A stretch of 64,000 nucleotides of DNA from assembly GCA_015680685.1 (NCBI GenBank), contig MNCI01023529.1, positions 151,785 through 215,784 on the forward strand, written 5' to 3'. The notes beneath the pieces were generated by a model, which saw only the letters and a program-made list of their open reading frames with translations, made no database searches and was not told the DNA's origin. Of the stretch, positions 11,568-23,300 are shown piece after piece; position 1 is the first letter of the stretch; each line of letters opens with the position of its first letter. The DNA comes from Gnetum montanum (taxonomy: Eukaryota > Streptophyta > Gnetopsida > Gnetales > Gnetaceae). The position numbers and the translations under genes are program-made.

Positions 11568-13248
11568 GTGTTGCTGAAGCCTATCTTGATCATCATGGAG
11601 CTTGTTGGCATCCTATGCTACATGAGCAAGCTTATTATTAACATGAATATGCTAGATATGTAGGTGGGTGTTCAAGTGATGTGGTTCTAACCATGCGCTC
11701 ATGAGTTCCTAGAGTACATGCTACAGTAGTTTAGTATGATCATGTGGTCGCACTTAGTGGTGGAGGTTGTGAGCACCATCATCGAGACGTTGCTCTCCAG
11801 GGCTAACTAGGACATCGTAAGGTTTATCTCAGATGAACCTACTACTCGTGGTGATGGGGTTGGTGATTTAGGTAGAGGCCCTAAGAGTGATCAGTACCTA
11901 TCTAGGATATGGTGCATGATAGGGTTTAGTTGCTACAACAATAGCAACACAATTTTCATTATGCTACAGGTGGACACCTTCTTCCAGAACCCACCTGGAA
12001 CTATCTACTATGCTAGAGGGTAAGCACTTTTATGGTTTTCATAGTTTGTTTCTTACTACTTGCCCATGTCACATTACTAATAACTCATGTTTAATACCAG
12101 GTTCAAAGTTGATGATGAGGGCATACATGATGAGGTAGACACTCTAGCCTTGACTTGTACCATCATGGAGGTATTCTCTTCTAGATTGAATGTTTGGGCA
12201 GCCATGCTTGAGTAGGTGGGGTTTGATCTAGAGGTCTACCTGACTTGATACTCAAGGGCATATAAGTAGTGTAGGACCCATGACTAGTTGGATGAGGAGT
12301 GGGCCACTAGTATGATTAACATTGAGGAGATGCTTGCAATGCCATCCCCATCTTGCACCCCATTTTTTCCATGTATGCATCTAAGTTTTAGCTCATGAGC
12401 TTGCTTGTGCATGCCTGTTAGTTTGCCTTTGCATGATACTAACATTGTCTTGTCTTTGTTGTAGTAGTAGTTGTTTCAAGTGAGGTGACAGTGGTCACCA
12501 CATGCTGCATAGAGGCCACCCTCATCATGAAATATGGTGATGTGGAGGATGTGCAATATTGGTTATGCCATAAGGCCTCAGATGCATTGACAACTAGGTT
12601 CATGCATGAGAGGTTGATGGACCTATTTTTGGCCCTTAGCCTGAGTATCCTGGAAGCCAAAATCATCATCATCATTGACTCCTTTAGCATCAATGTCATG
12701 TGATTTGTCACCCAATTGCATGGTATAATGGTAGTGCTTGACCTTAGTAAGGCCATCTTTGACAACCTCTTTGGTCTCCCCATTGATGGCCTGATGATTG
12801 TCAATAAGGTCTGTAGGGAGGTAGACTACAAAGGAGAGATTAAGGAGTAGTTGGGGGCCATCCAATCTCACAAGGGCATACCAATTAAGGATGTGATTGT
12901 GCCCAAGTTGTGAGAGCTCTACCCTCTTTTTCGTGCTCATGACTTTTTGAAGTTCCTCTTCCAAGGAAAGATCCTTGGGGTGGAGTAAGCACGAGTGATG
13001 AAAGTGATGCCTTGGAGAGGATGAGATTCAATTGGGCTACCTATGTTACTACCAATTTGCATGAAGAGATCACTAGGCTACATTTTAACATCTAGGTGAG
13101 GTCTCACATTCACTTCACATTATTCATGGGATATTTAAGAAGGTTCATGGAGCTCTTGGTCATGCGTGATGGTGGGTGTTAGTTTGTGCAAGATCATAAG
13201 TAGCTATTCAAACCATGGATCAAGCACCTGTTTATGACCACATAGGCA
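11568..13248 (+). pseudogene. Antisense cargo gene, copy D (FCP1-like N-terminus), cut by gap
   Basis: Oriented opposite to the host element. An acceptor AG at 11566-11567 opens an exon whose product carries HEFLEYMLQ, FSMIMWSHL, NTIF and FQNPPGTIY, in the order of the FCP1/NIF phosphatase domain. A GT-AG intron at 12020-12100 (81 bases) interrupts it in phase 2, exactly where A, B and C are interrupted. The next exon has the conserved CRTHDxLDEEW block. A second intron is about 12385-12467. The third exon carries the ATLIMKYGDVE block and the DLFLAL / NLFGLP core. Several stops, mainly TAG, kill it. It runs into the 100-N gap at 13249. Confidence 0.7.
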
Positions 13249-13348
13249 NNNNNNNNNNNNNNNNNNNNNNNNNNNNNNNNNNNNNNNNNNNNNNNNNNNN
13301 NNNNNNNNNNNNNNNNNNNNNNNNNNNNNNNNNNNNNNNNNNNNNNNN
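13249..13348. other. Assembly gap of exactly 100 N
   Basis: One hundred N, the usual placeholder for unknown length. The left flank is the middle of copy D's antisense gene and the right flank is copy B's RT; these are not neighbours in any complete copy, so sequence is missing or two fragments were joined. Confidence 0.95.
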
Positions 13349-14330
13349 AAGACACACTTTTTAGGGTTCAATCTAAGGTCATTTCTTAGGCAACATTTGA
13401 GTACATGGTCCAAGTTTTCTACATGGTTTCATGCTGCCTTGGACTTAACTATTATGTGATCAACATAATCATTGAGCAAATATAGTAAATAATTGCTAAA
13501 AATGTATGTCATAATGCATTGATAGGTTACTCTTGTATTCTTTAGTCTGAAAGGGATCATTATATAGAAAAATGTACCCCAAGGGATCATGAAGGTAGTA
13601 CTGAGCTAGTGCTCTAGGTTGATCTGAATCTAGTTGTAACCAAAGAACTTGTCCATAAAGGAAAACAATGCATGACCAACTATAGTATCAACTAGTTGAT
13701 CAATACTAGAAAATAGAAAATCATCTTTAATGGTCACCTTGTTTAGGTCTTGGAAGTCTATGAAAATGTGTATGCTTCCATTTTATTAGGTACAACCATG
13801 ATGTTGGAGACCTAGTCTACATAGGTAACTACTCAGATAAAACTAGCTTTGTAATGCTTGGTGATTTCATCATGGACTGCCAACGCTACCTTAGGCCTAA
13901 CCTTGTAGGCTTTTTGCTTAGTTGGTTTTACATGAGGATCGAGGATTATATTGTGTTGCACTATGCAAGGATCTAGGCTTGGCATGTCTATGTAAGACCA
14001 TGCAAATGCCTTGATGTTATTGTTGAGAACTTCAACGATGTTTGGGGTATGTTGAGGTTCTAACAAGGAACTAAGTTTCAATGTTTTCACTTTGCCACTA
14101 GGTGTTGTTATAGAGGCTTCAATGAGAGGACCCTTAGTAACATCACCTACCTCTAGGTCTTGAGATTTAACTAGATGGTCCGACCAATCTAGCAGTGCCT
14201 CTGCAGATGTTATATGTTCATCATAGGCCATAGGCTCAAGGTTTAGGCATTCAATATCGATGCATCATGTGAGGTCACCATGAGGCACAATAAAGACCAA
14301 AGGTGAATGAAGATGCCCACACATGCTCAT
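13349..14330 (-). pseudogene. N-terminal pol with partial RT, copy B
   Basis: Starts at an ATG at 14330 and runs left. A long open piece (14231-13833) holds the pre-RT region with KAFAWSYIDMPSLDP and IVQHNIILDP, leading into the RT start AVHDEITKHYKASFI. Frames then break, but RT blocks continue, including YVDH near 13455 in place of YVDD, a lost catalytic aspartate. The rest of RT, both RNase H domains and integrase should lie beyond the gap and are absent from the window. Upstream is the acceptor TTTTTTTTAG (AG at 14352-14353). Neighbouring sequence links it to the antisense gene half at 16219. Confidence 0.8.
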
Positions 14331-14350
14331 TTTGCAATCCTATCAAGTAT

Positions 14351-14365
14351 CCTAAAAAAAACTAG
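14351..14365 (-). promoter_or_regulatory. Predicted 3' splice acceptor before pol, copy B
   Basis: The minus strand reads TAGTTTTTTTTAG then GATAC, about 20 bases before the pol ATG. Same position as in A, C and D. Confidence 0.5.
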
Positions 14366-16218
14366 AAAGAACATCAAGTTGCATCTGTCTTAAATGTAGT
14401 CAAAATGCATAAAATAGAGCAAGAACTAGGATGAGGGAGAGCAAGCACTAGGATGTTTTCCCTAGGCATGTATGGAGGAATGGAGGAAGTCATCATCTGC
14501 CAATTACCCTACTGTGCTCCACCCTTGCATAAAATTTTTGTTTTGCTTTGTTTTGTATTTTCTTTTGCTTTGAATTAGGGTTTGGAGCTTGAAGCAACCT
14601 ACCTTGGTAGGGACCACCATTTCCATGTCTGCATGACTAGGAAGAGAGGGTGTGTTTGTGAGAAGGATCTTTCTTTAGCACTATTATTCTTTTTTTTGGC
14701 ATGCACTATGTGGAAATGGATGATTAGGGTGTAGCCAAGGGGTTAGCCTCTTTTCCTGTCATGGTGGTAGGTTATGGCTCTCCATGGGAGTGAGGGTTTC
14801 ATTCTTGGAACTTCAAAATTTTTGAATGGGGGTTCCATGGCTATGTAGGGCATGGTGAGGAATTGGCAAACATTAGGGTTCTGAGCTTGGGAGTGAAAAT
14901 GGGTTTTTGGGCAAATGGTTTACACCCTGCTATGCTTTTCTTCTATTTCTTGTTGTTTTGGTGGCACACAGGTGAGTGAGATGAGGAAAGGCAAGGGTGA
15001 GGTGTTGTAGGATGTAGGAATGTGTGGGAAGATCATAGGGAAAAGGTAGGAAAATAAAGGCAACAACTTGGGCAAGCACCCTAGCACATGATGTTGGCAT
15101 GTGGTGGACTAGGCATGCCATGAAAGGGAAACGTTGGAGTGAGAGTGCATTGGGATTCTATCCTATCATTCTTTTTGTGTGGCAGGGCAGAAAGTAAGGG
15201 TGAATTTTTAAGTATTGTGGCTTAGGAGGGCCATGGCTGATGGGTGGGGCACTGCCACTATTTATTTTCGTTAATGCAAGGGGGGCACAAACCAAGGTGG
15301 GGATAATGAGAGGGCTAGATGTGACGAGAGTAGGGGACACATGAGGGGTAAGCACACCCCACTAGGTGGGGCGGGGGGGGGGGGGGGGGGGGGGGGGGGG
15401 GAGGGTTGTTGAGAAGTGTGACGTGAAAGGGGCATGGTGCCTAGGGTGATGATGCAACATGGTGGTGGAAGTAGTAGTTATTTTTTCTTCTTTGTGAAAT
15501 TTTTGGATACTTTAAGGGTATGCTCCCAACTGTTAGAAATTTTTTTGCTGATTTTTGCATGTTTTAGGGGCTATGCTTCCTGGGGAACATAGCCAATAGT
15601 TAGAAAAATTTTCATGGTTATTAGGGGCTATGCTCCCTAGGGAGTGTAGCTGACAATTAGAATTTTTTAAATAGTTATCTGGGTTATGCTCCCAAGGAGG
15701 GGTAAACTAGAGTTAGAATTTTTTCATGAAGATCCCAAGCTATGCTACCTAGATTTAGAAAAAAAATGAAAATTTGCTATGTGTAAAAAAGTGAAGAATT
15801 CGCTAAGTGTGAAAATAAAATGCGAAATGCAAGAATGCTAAGTGTGAGAATGTAAAGTGATAAAATGCCACATGTGAAATAAAATGCAAAGTGTACCAGA
15901 GCTTTGCCAACATGCCAAACTTGTAAACCAAACATGCCAAACTACTAAAATATGCAAATCAAGACAATGCACAACATGTGAATGTGAGGCAAAATGCTAA
16001 TGCTATGTTAATGTAGTACCCCAGTAAGCACCAGGTGCATCAAATATGTGTAATGACATTCCATGCCCATGGGGTCTACAAGGAACCCTAAAGATATATT
16101 TTTTGCTAAGCTATGCTACCCTGTGTTAACTTTGCTAATTTTGCTAAGTGTAATTTAATGTTTTTTTTGTGCATGCAATGTATATTAACACTTTCTCTTG
16201 TTGCTTTTGTAGTTTTAG
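14366..16218. promoter_or_regulatory. Spacer and putative antisense-gene upstream region, copy B
   Basis: No coding sequence recognised. From about 15515 to 15760 there are at least four hairpin units of the type GCTATGCTCCC...GGGAGTGTAGC separated by AGTTAGAAATTTTT, closely resembling LTR sequence of this family. The block at 14560-14640 resembles D near 9860-9960. The last 100 bases before 16219 show a T-rich run ending in an acceptor AG for the first recognisable exon. Confidence 0.5.
15373..15401 (+). repeat. Poly-G run of 29 bases
   Basis: An uninterrupted G homopolymer inside the B spacer. Its length is unreliable in short- or long-read assemblies. Shorter G or C runs occur at 36680-36690 and 30010-30018. 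Confidence 0.9.
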
Positions 16219-17472
16219 GATATTGTTGAAGCTAATGCTCATCATGGTGGAGCTCATTAGCATCCTCTACTGTATGAGCAAGCTTGTTCTAAACATGCCT
16301 ACACCGAACACGCAGTTGGATCAGTAGGTGGTATGGTTTTGGCTAGGAGTATGTGAGTTCCTAATATTCCTACTCCAATACTTCAGCATGAGGATGTGGT
16401 CACACTTAGTGGTGGAAGCTACTAGTGTTATCACAAAGACATTGCTACCTGGGACAAACCAGAGCATTTTGAGGTTCATGTCCAATGAGCCCACTACCAA
16501 TGATGGTGGAGTAGGGGGTTTAGGCCGAGGCCCTAGGGGCATTAGGCCTTTGTTCAAGATTTGGCAGATGCCAGAATTTAGTCATTATAGTAAGAGTAAC
16601 ACTCTCTTTGTTGATCAGCATATGCATACCTTGTTTCATAACCCACCTAGGATAGTGTATTGTGTGGGAGGGTAAGTGTCCCTATGATTTTTGCATTATT
16701 CCTTTGGCTATTAGCTCATACTAAGGTGTTAACTGCTCATGTTTGTTGCTAGGTTTAGCATTGATGAGCATGGCTTGCATGATCAGGAGGGGGTCCTGAA
16801 CCTAACTTGCATTGCCTTGTAGAAATTTCCATCCTACAAGAGCATTTGTATGGGGGTGATCGAGCAAATTGAATCTAACTTGGTAGACTACCCTCATGAA
16901 TACCTAAAGGCCTATTAGAGGTGTCGCACCCATGGCTGGTTGGATGTAGAGTGGATGGATGATGTACCTAGCGTCAAGGAGGCATCAATTCCACCACCAC
17001 CATCGCACACACCTTTTGTCTCACATAAGTAATTTATTATTTTGCTCTTTGCATTTGCTACTTTGCCTTTTGCATGTTGCTAACATTGATTTTTCCTATA
17101 TTGAAGCTGTAGTCACTTTGGAAAAGGTCACAGTGGTTGCTATGGACCAAACTAAGGGCACCCTCATCATGAAGTATGGTGATGTTGAGGGCACATAGCA
17201 TTGGTTGTGTCACAAAGCCCCAACAAAGTTGAGTAGTAGACTTACATCGGTTGGGTTGATGAACCTTTTCTTGGCCCTTGGCCTAAGAATTTTGGTGGCT
17301 AAAATGATCACTATTATTGGTTCCTTTAGCAACAACACTCATCACTTTTTCATGTGAGTACATGGTGTGAAGGTGGTCTTGGACATCACTAATGACTACT
17401 TCGTGGACCTCTTTGGCCTCCCCTTTGATGGCTTGTTGGTCATTGATAAGACCAATAGAAAGGTGGACCATT
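16219..17472 (+). pseudogene. Antisense cargo gene, copy B, first half
   Basis: The acceptor AG at 16217-16218 opens an exon with CEFLIFLLQYFSMRMWSHL, then SNTLFVD and FHNPPRIVY. This matches the order of the plant FCP1/NIF domain (EFL...F-WS...NTLLLDD...NPP). The aspartate pair of that block is reduced to VDQ and the N-terminal DxDx motif is not seen. A phase-2 intron lies at 16672-16753. The next exon has RCRTHGWLDVEW. A second intron is about 17029-17106. The third exon has LIMKYGDVE, a WLCHKAP block and GVKVVLDI / DLFGLPFDG. The gene is cut at 17472 by insertion of copy C; the other half resumes at 56183. Confidence 0.75.
17468..17472. repeat. Target-site duplication of copy C, left
   Basis: CCATT before the LTR end; its partner CCATC is at 56183-56187, one mismatch. 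Confidence 0.6.
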
Positions 17473-18097
17473 TATGTTGATCAAAAATGTTGGTGGCTAG
17501 AACACTAAGAGGTTAGGAAACATATAGCCTAACCCAAAATTTGTGTGAGGGCCATGCTAAAAATGAAGATGGGATGCCCTAAATGATCTTGTCAATCAAA
17601 TAGGAACTTACAAGGTGTTACAATGAACACATGTAGAAGGGGATTATATAGTGTTACTAGTGGGCACCGAGGCCAACCAAGCTAGAGCATAGTGGGGTTT
17701 CTCGACCTAAGAATGTTGGTGTAAATATGCAAATGCGTACAAAATAGCAAGAAAGTGTGAGTGCTATGTTAAATTACAAAGAAAAAGTGCTTAAAAATGC
17801 AACAGAACTTGAGAATGGAAGTGCACCACCCCAAATGGGGGAGCGTAGCAATTGCAGAAAAAGAGGTGAGAGTGGTACATAGTGTATAGGTAGGCATAGT
17901 GACAGCATAGTAGTGTAGTCACAATATCTAGGGCATGTGGGCTATGGAACTAATGGTTTCCATGGGAACTAAACCTACCAGGTTGGTTATTTTGGTGTTC
18001 CATGGGTAAAGTGATGAACTACATGCTAGACAACATGCACTAGTGGTTTCATGGGATCTTAGAGTGCACCAAAGTGCTAAGTGTGCTTGGGTGCAAG
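17473..18097 (-). repeat. 3' LTR of copy C, distal part
   Basis: Aligns with 54433-55035 of the 5' LTR, sharing for example the blocks around GACTTACAAGGTGTTA and AATGGAAGTGCACCACCCC. It is interrupted at 18097 by copy A and resumes at 37221. Confidence 0.8.
18093..18097. repeat. Target-site duplication of copy A, left
   Basis: GCAAG directly before TGAAACACC; its partner GTAAG is at 37216-37220. The unoccupied site survives in C's other LTR near 55024-55035 (GTACAAGAGTGCC). Confidence 0.8.
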
Positions 18098-19426
18098 TGA
18101 AACACCACAAAATTCCAAGCTTAGTAATTCTCCAACAAGAATTGAGCTAAAATCATGATGCTCCCCACCATGACTAAAGCTTGATGGCCTCACGGACAGC
18201 TTCAAAAGGAGTCGAAATGAGAAAGAAACAGTTGCCTAGGACCCACAGGAGACTATGGCAATATTGGGCATCAAACATGGCAAATTTGGAGCTCAAAATA
18301 CTTAGTTCTCACTGAATATGCCATGTACATGCCCAACGTATACGCCCAGCATGCACGCCTAGCGTGCACATCTAACATGCATGCCCAGCGTACGCGCCCA
18401 GCGTACGCGCCCAGCGTACGCGCCCAGCGTACGCGCCCAGCGTGCACATCCAGCATGCATGCCCAGCGTACATGCCTAGTGTGCATCATCTAGTGTGTAG
18501 CATAGCATACACCAGTCAAAGCCTTTCCAAAACCATGTCAGATCAAGTCCGACTGAGTTGAGCATCCATAGGCAGTATTCCCATGACATCTGAGCTCAAA
18601 TCCGAGGACCGAATTGGATACTTCTTGCTATAATAGTAGTGTGTAAAATGAATTCTTTTATTTTAGTTAAGTCTATACGCTGAGTTCACATGCCTAGCAT
18701 GTACACGTTGGCATGCAGCAGCACATGCTGGCATGCAGCACGCTGCATCGTTGTAATATTCTTTGCACCTGGGCAACGTAGCTAGCTGTCATCTAACCTG
18801 AAATTCTCTCACCCACGGCCACTCATACCCTTCCAGAATCGAATCCAATGCCCAAAAAACCTCATAAAAATCCCAATTTTTCACTAGATCGAGGGGGNGT
18901 TGGCAATTTTTGAGGAAAACTAGAAACAAAAACGAGAGAACATCGAGCAAATCGCTGGACTTTGACCCTACACGTTGAGCATACAGCCTTCACGCTATGC
19001 CTGTAGCCCAGACCAGCATACCATCACCCCTCCACATCCACCGGGGCTCTTCATCCATCTTGTGTCAAATCCACAACTACGTCTATACTGGTGCATTGTA
19101 ACTTTCATTATGCAATAATATTGCTACATTTTTGGCTAAGATTTGTTACAATTTTTGTTCGTATTTGTTTACCTCTTGTTTTCATTCCTGCACACTTGCA
19201 CTCTAGTTTACATTTATTACACCATGTACATATAGCCCGATGTATTGCACATTGGCACACGTTTGGGGAAATCCTTGTCTGATTCGCGTGTGGACCATCC
19301 AAGGTACTCTGCCTTCGTCAATTCCAGCTCACCCTCAAATGAAGGTAGGGTCTTCTGTGCCTGTCTGTGGATCTCTTGGTGTTTGTTTCATTCCAGTCGT
19401 GCATTGACAATTTTAGATAGTATACA
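18098..19426 (+). repeat. 5' LTR of copy A
   Basis: Starts TGAAACACCACAAAATTCC and ends GTATACA, 1329 bases. It matches 35914-37215 along its length. It includes a GCGTGC-rich minisatellite (18340-18500) and a probable transcription region with the block TTACAATTTTTGTTCG near 19146. One N at 18898. Confidence 0.92.
18383..18445 (+). repeat. CpG-rich 13-base minisatellite in A 5' LTR
   Basis: Near-perfect repeats of GCGCCCAGCGTAC, about five copies, flanked by degenerate CAGCGTGCACATC units. The 3' LTR (36145-36300) has only the degenerate form, so the array expanded or homogenised after insertion. Confidence 0.85.
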
Positions 19427-19429
19427 AAA

Positions 19430-19448
19430 TGGTGCTAGAAGGAGGGCC
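19430..19448 (+). other. Primer-binding site of copy A
   Basis: TGGTGCTAGAAGGAGGGCC begins three bases after the LTR. B has TGGCACTAGAAGGAGTGCC at the same place. The start TGG is complementary to a tRNA CCA end; I do not assign the tRNA. Confidence 0.8.
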
Positions 19449-19639
19449 TAAAACTGTCTAAATCTAACTTGATCTCATATACCTACTCCCTGTGTTGCTG
19501 ATCTACTACCGAATGCCCTCAGAATCAGCAATTTCAAACCTCCCAATTTTGTACCATGTTCTACAACATTCTCAGTGTCTACACCCTGCAAACATCTTAC
19601 TCACACATTGTAGACCCTGTGTACATACCGCAACCATCT

Positions 19640-20160
19640 AATCTACATGCTGACCTACCAATCTGCATGTTGTAGACTCTGTCTACACGTTGCCCTGCCA
19701 ATCTGCATGTTGTAGACTCTGTCTGCATGCTGCCCTGCTAATCTGCATGCTGCAGACTCTGTCTACATGCTGCCCTACCAATATACATGCTATAGACTCT
19801 GTCTACACACTGACCTACCAATCTTCATACTGTAGACTCTATCTGCATATTGCCTTGCAAATCTGCATGCTGTAGACTCTGTTTGCATGCTGCCCTACCA
19901 ATCTGCATGCTGTAGACTCTGTCTGCACACTACCTTGCCAATCTGCATGTTGTAGACTCTGTCTGCACATTGCCTTGCCAATCTGCATGCTGTAGACTCT
20001 GTCTACATGTTGATCATGCCAATCTACACATTGTAGACTCTATCTGCACACTGCCCTACCAATCTGCACGTTGTAGACTCTGTCTACACGCTGCCCTACC
20101 AATATGCACGCTATAGTCTCTGTATGCACGCTATAGTCTCTGTATGCACGCTGACTATCA
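19640..20160 (+). repeat. 40-base tandem array in the A leader
   Basis: About twelve copies of a unit near CCAATCTGCATGCTGTAGA followed by CTCTGTCTGCATGCTGCCCT, between the primer-binding site and gag. It creates a spurious frame at 19690-19875. Related GCATGC/CAGCGTGC words occur in the LTR and in the spacer near 29040-29120. Confidence 0.85.
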
Positions 20161-20316
20161 TAACCCACATGCTGTGAGCTCAATTTGAATGCTGTGATTA
20201 GTCCCTTCACACTAACAACAGTGCCTACATGTTGTACGCTGAGCACACTATTCATACTTGTGGACTTAATCAAATTTTCGTCTACGTACACTTCTTATGT
20301 TCGGGACCTTTTTACC

Positions 20317-23300
20317 ATGAATACCGCCAATACTAACGTTTCAACCAAGCCCATTACAGATACCACTGGCCCCATGAACATCCCCTTGCCCATAGTGCAA
20401 CCCATGGCAGGACCTCATCGGTCTCTCAGATTGCAAGGGAGGAATCCCTCATTTAACATTATAACATAGGAACAACATAATTTTATATGTGTAAAAATCC
20501 AAGTCAGCCTAGCATTTGATCAAACTGAAATGGAGGTTAAGAGACAATATGAACTATTTCATAGGGGAGGACATGAGTTCATCCCCTTCCCATGTGACAT
20601 CATCCCTCTTCAAGAGCACTACTCTGAGCTCATCTCACAGCTCCTCCTATTAAGGAGTTAGTCTCTCGACCAGTCTATGGCAAATCCTCTATTGCAAGAG
20701 AAGGATGACTTTGCAGCTCAGTCCGAACATGAAGATTCATACCACATCCTCAGCCCACAAACTTACACCAACCCATTGTTTCACCCATTCACGGGGGAAA
20801 CCATGTCCCTCCAGTCATTTAAAATCACCCAAGCACATGTACTCCAACAGGAACCATCCACACTTATTCCCACGTCCCCAGTGACTGATACCCAACTCAA
20901 TGTACCCCTCGCAACTATTCCTCTAGTCACCATGTTACCTCCTCCCTTGCAAATACAACCCCAACAACACCCTCCTCAAAATAATGTAGGAGTGACCTTC
21001 CCACCCCAAGTGATCGGGATGCCATATGTGATACATCCGCGTACTACATACCACGAATCCAAACCCAAGGAGCATCCTTTATCACTTCAACTCAATAAAT
21101 TCAAGGTGTTCCCACACAAAACATGACCGGGCAATGGGCTACGACTAGTGTCCAACCGTATCAACCCCCTCACTGCAACATGCTACCTCCTACAATTCCA
21201 CCCACTAACATCCCTAAAGTACAACAACAACAACCCTTTTCCTACAATGCGCTACCCCTAGTACCACCCACTATGAATATTCCACAAGCACAACCTCCAA
21301 CCACACAACTCTCCACCTTCCAGCCCACCGTACAACAATCTAATTTGTATACTACACAACATAATCCATCTAATATCCCACCTAGTGCCCAAGACTAGGC
21401 TGATGCGAAAAAGCTGATGCAAGAGCTAACTGATGAGGTCAAGCACCTCAAAACAGCTACCGATGAAGAGCTTAAGATAGTAGATTTCTATCAGGATGAT
21501 CCTATCAGCTCTTCAGTTCCACCTCTAACATTACCTAAGGGTGTTTCCTTACCCACGTTAACTAAATACAATGGGGAGATAGAACCAAACACACATCTTA
21601 TAACATTTAGATTAGAATGTGTGTTACTTCAGGCATGGCCACATGCCATTTTGCGAGTGTTCCCCATGTCCCTCACAAGGATAGCACTTGACTAGTGTCG
21701 GGATTTTCCCCAAAACTCAATATCTTCTCTAGAAGATTTATTACACCAGTTTGTTACTAGGTTCAAGTATAACTTGAAGCCTGAAGCAACACTTGATAGC
21801 CTCATATAGGTCAAGCAAGCACCGCTCGAACCTGTTCAAAAATTTATTCAACAGTGGAGTGCTGCCCTCAATGAGCTCCATGAGCCAATCTCAGAGACTT
21901 ATTTCCTCACTATTCTAAAAGGGGCCATTAACGATTTTGTGAAGTCCAAATTATACTATCTTAATGCATGCATCCTTAGTCAAGCATTCGTACAAATAAA
22001 GAATATAGAAGAGGTAGCCCAAAATAGCCATGACCCTGCCTATTCAGCCTTCAAAAACCAACATAATAAGAAAGACAAAGAAAAGGCTAAGACAACTATA
22101 GCAGTAGTAGCAGAAACACAACAAACGAGTACAGGAAAACAAGGTAAACTACCTACTACCACTACTAACTATGTGAGACCTGCTCCTGCTACTACATCCA
22201 AACCATCCACATCACAAAATCCTACAACAGGTTGTGTGAGAAACTTCGAGAGGAGGGACCCCTCTCAATATACATCATTGCCCATGAAACCCTCGCAATT
22301 ATTTGACCAACTCTTGAAGGCCGGGTTAATGAAATATAAACAATTGTCCCCCACAGCAAGCCAAAGAAATTATCGATTTTGTCAATTAGTCAAGAACCCA
22401 AGCTTGGAAACGCCAGATGAGCCCCCAGTTCCAAGGGGCTTTAGAATAGACCGCTTTTGTGATTATCATCAACATAATGGACATGACACTAATTATTGTT
22501 TCACCCTGAAACAAGATATCCAATGGATGATCGACGAAGGTTAGATCACTTTTGATGAGGCCAACCCAATGAAACCACAAAACCAGGCCATGGGCATATA
22601 TAAGGATCCTCTAAATACTAAGGAAGCTCCATACGTAATTAACACTATCTACTTAGACAATGAATGAGAAGCGCCCAAGATTAACACCATTTATTCAGAT
22701 AATGAATAGCAAATACCTAAGAGACCATTTTTAGTTCATATTCCTCCTACTGCACAAACACCCGCACCTCAATCATCATACTCTCCATGTAACCCGCCTA
22801 CCCCCCAAAGATCCTATGTCATCCAGATACCCCCTGTGGTGGTAGCCTCTATCATACCACCAAAACCATACGTGGTGCGTGTACCTCCACCTGTTACAAT
22901 CGTGAACACGCAACCTCCTACCCGGCCCACTCCCTATGTAGTCCGAGTGCCACCTGCGGTTGCAACTACGGAGAAACAACCACCAACTAGACCAACTCCG
23001 TATGTTGTTAGGATACCCAAACATCCTGATAACCACCAACCTTCCACCCTGCAAACACAAAATAAACCAACCCAGTATGTTGTTAGGGTGCTAGCTTGAC
23101 ATTCAACCACCTTTGACTGTCCAATCGCAACCCCGTCCTACTCCATACTTCATATGGGTTCCAAAGAAACTAGATGTTTAGAAACCAAATGTTCCCCCAC
23201 GCCACATGCGGGAAAGCCTGGCAGACAAGCTCACACAAGAACGATTGGAGAAGGAATGTCAATAGCTTGCCTTAGGACCCCCCAAGCCTACTTCATTAAG

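Noticed and set aside
18271-18489. Minus-strand frame with repeated Arg/Trp/Ala residues
   Set aside because: It is a translation of the 13-base LTR minisatellite, absent from the 3' LTR.
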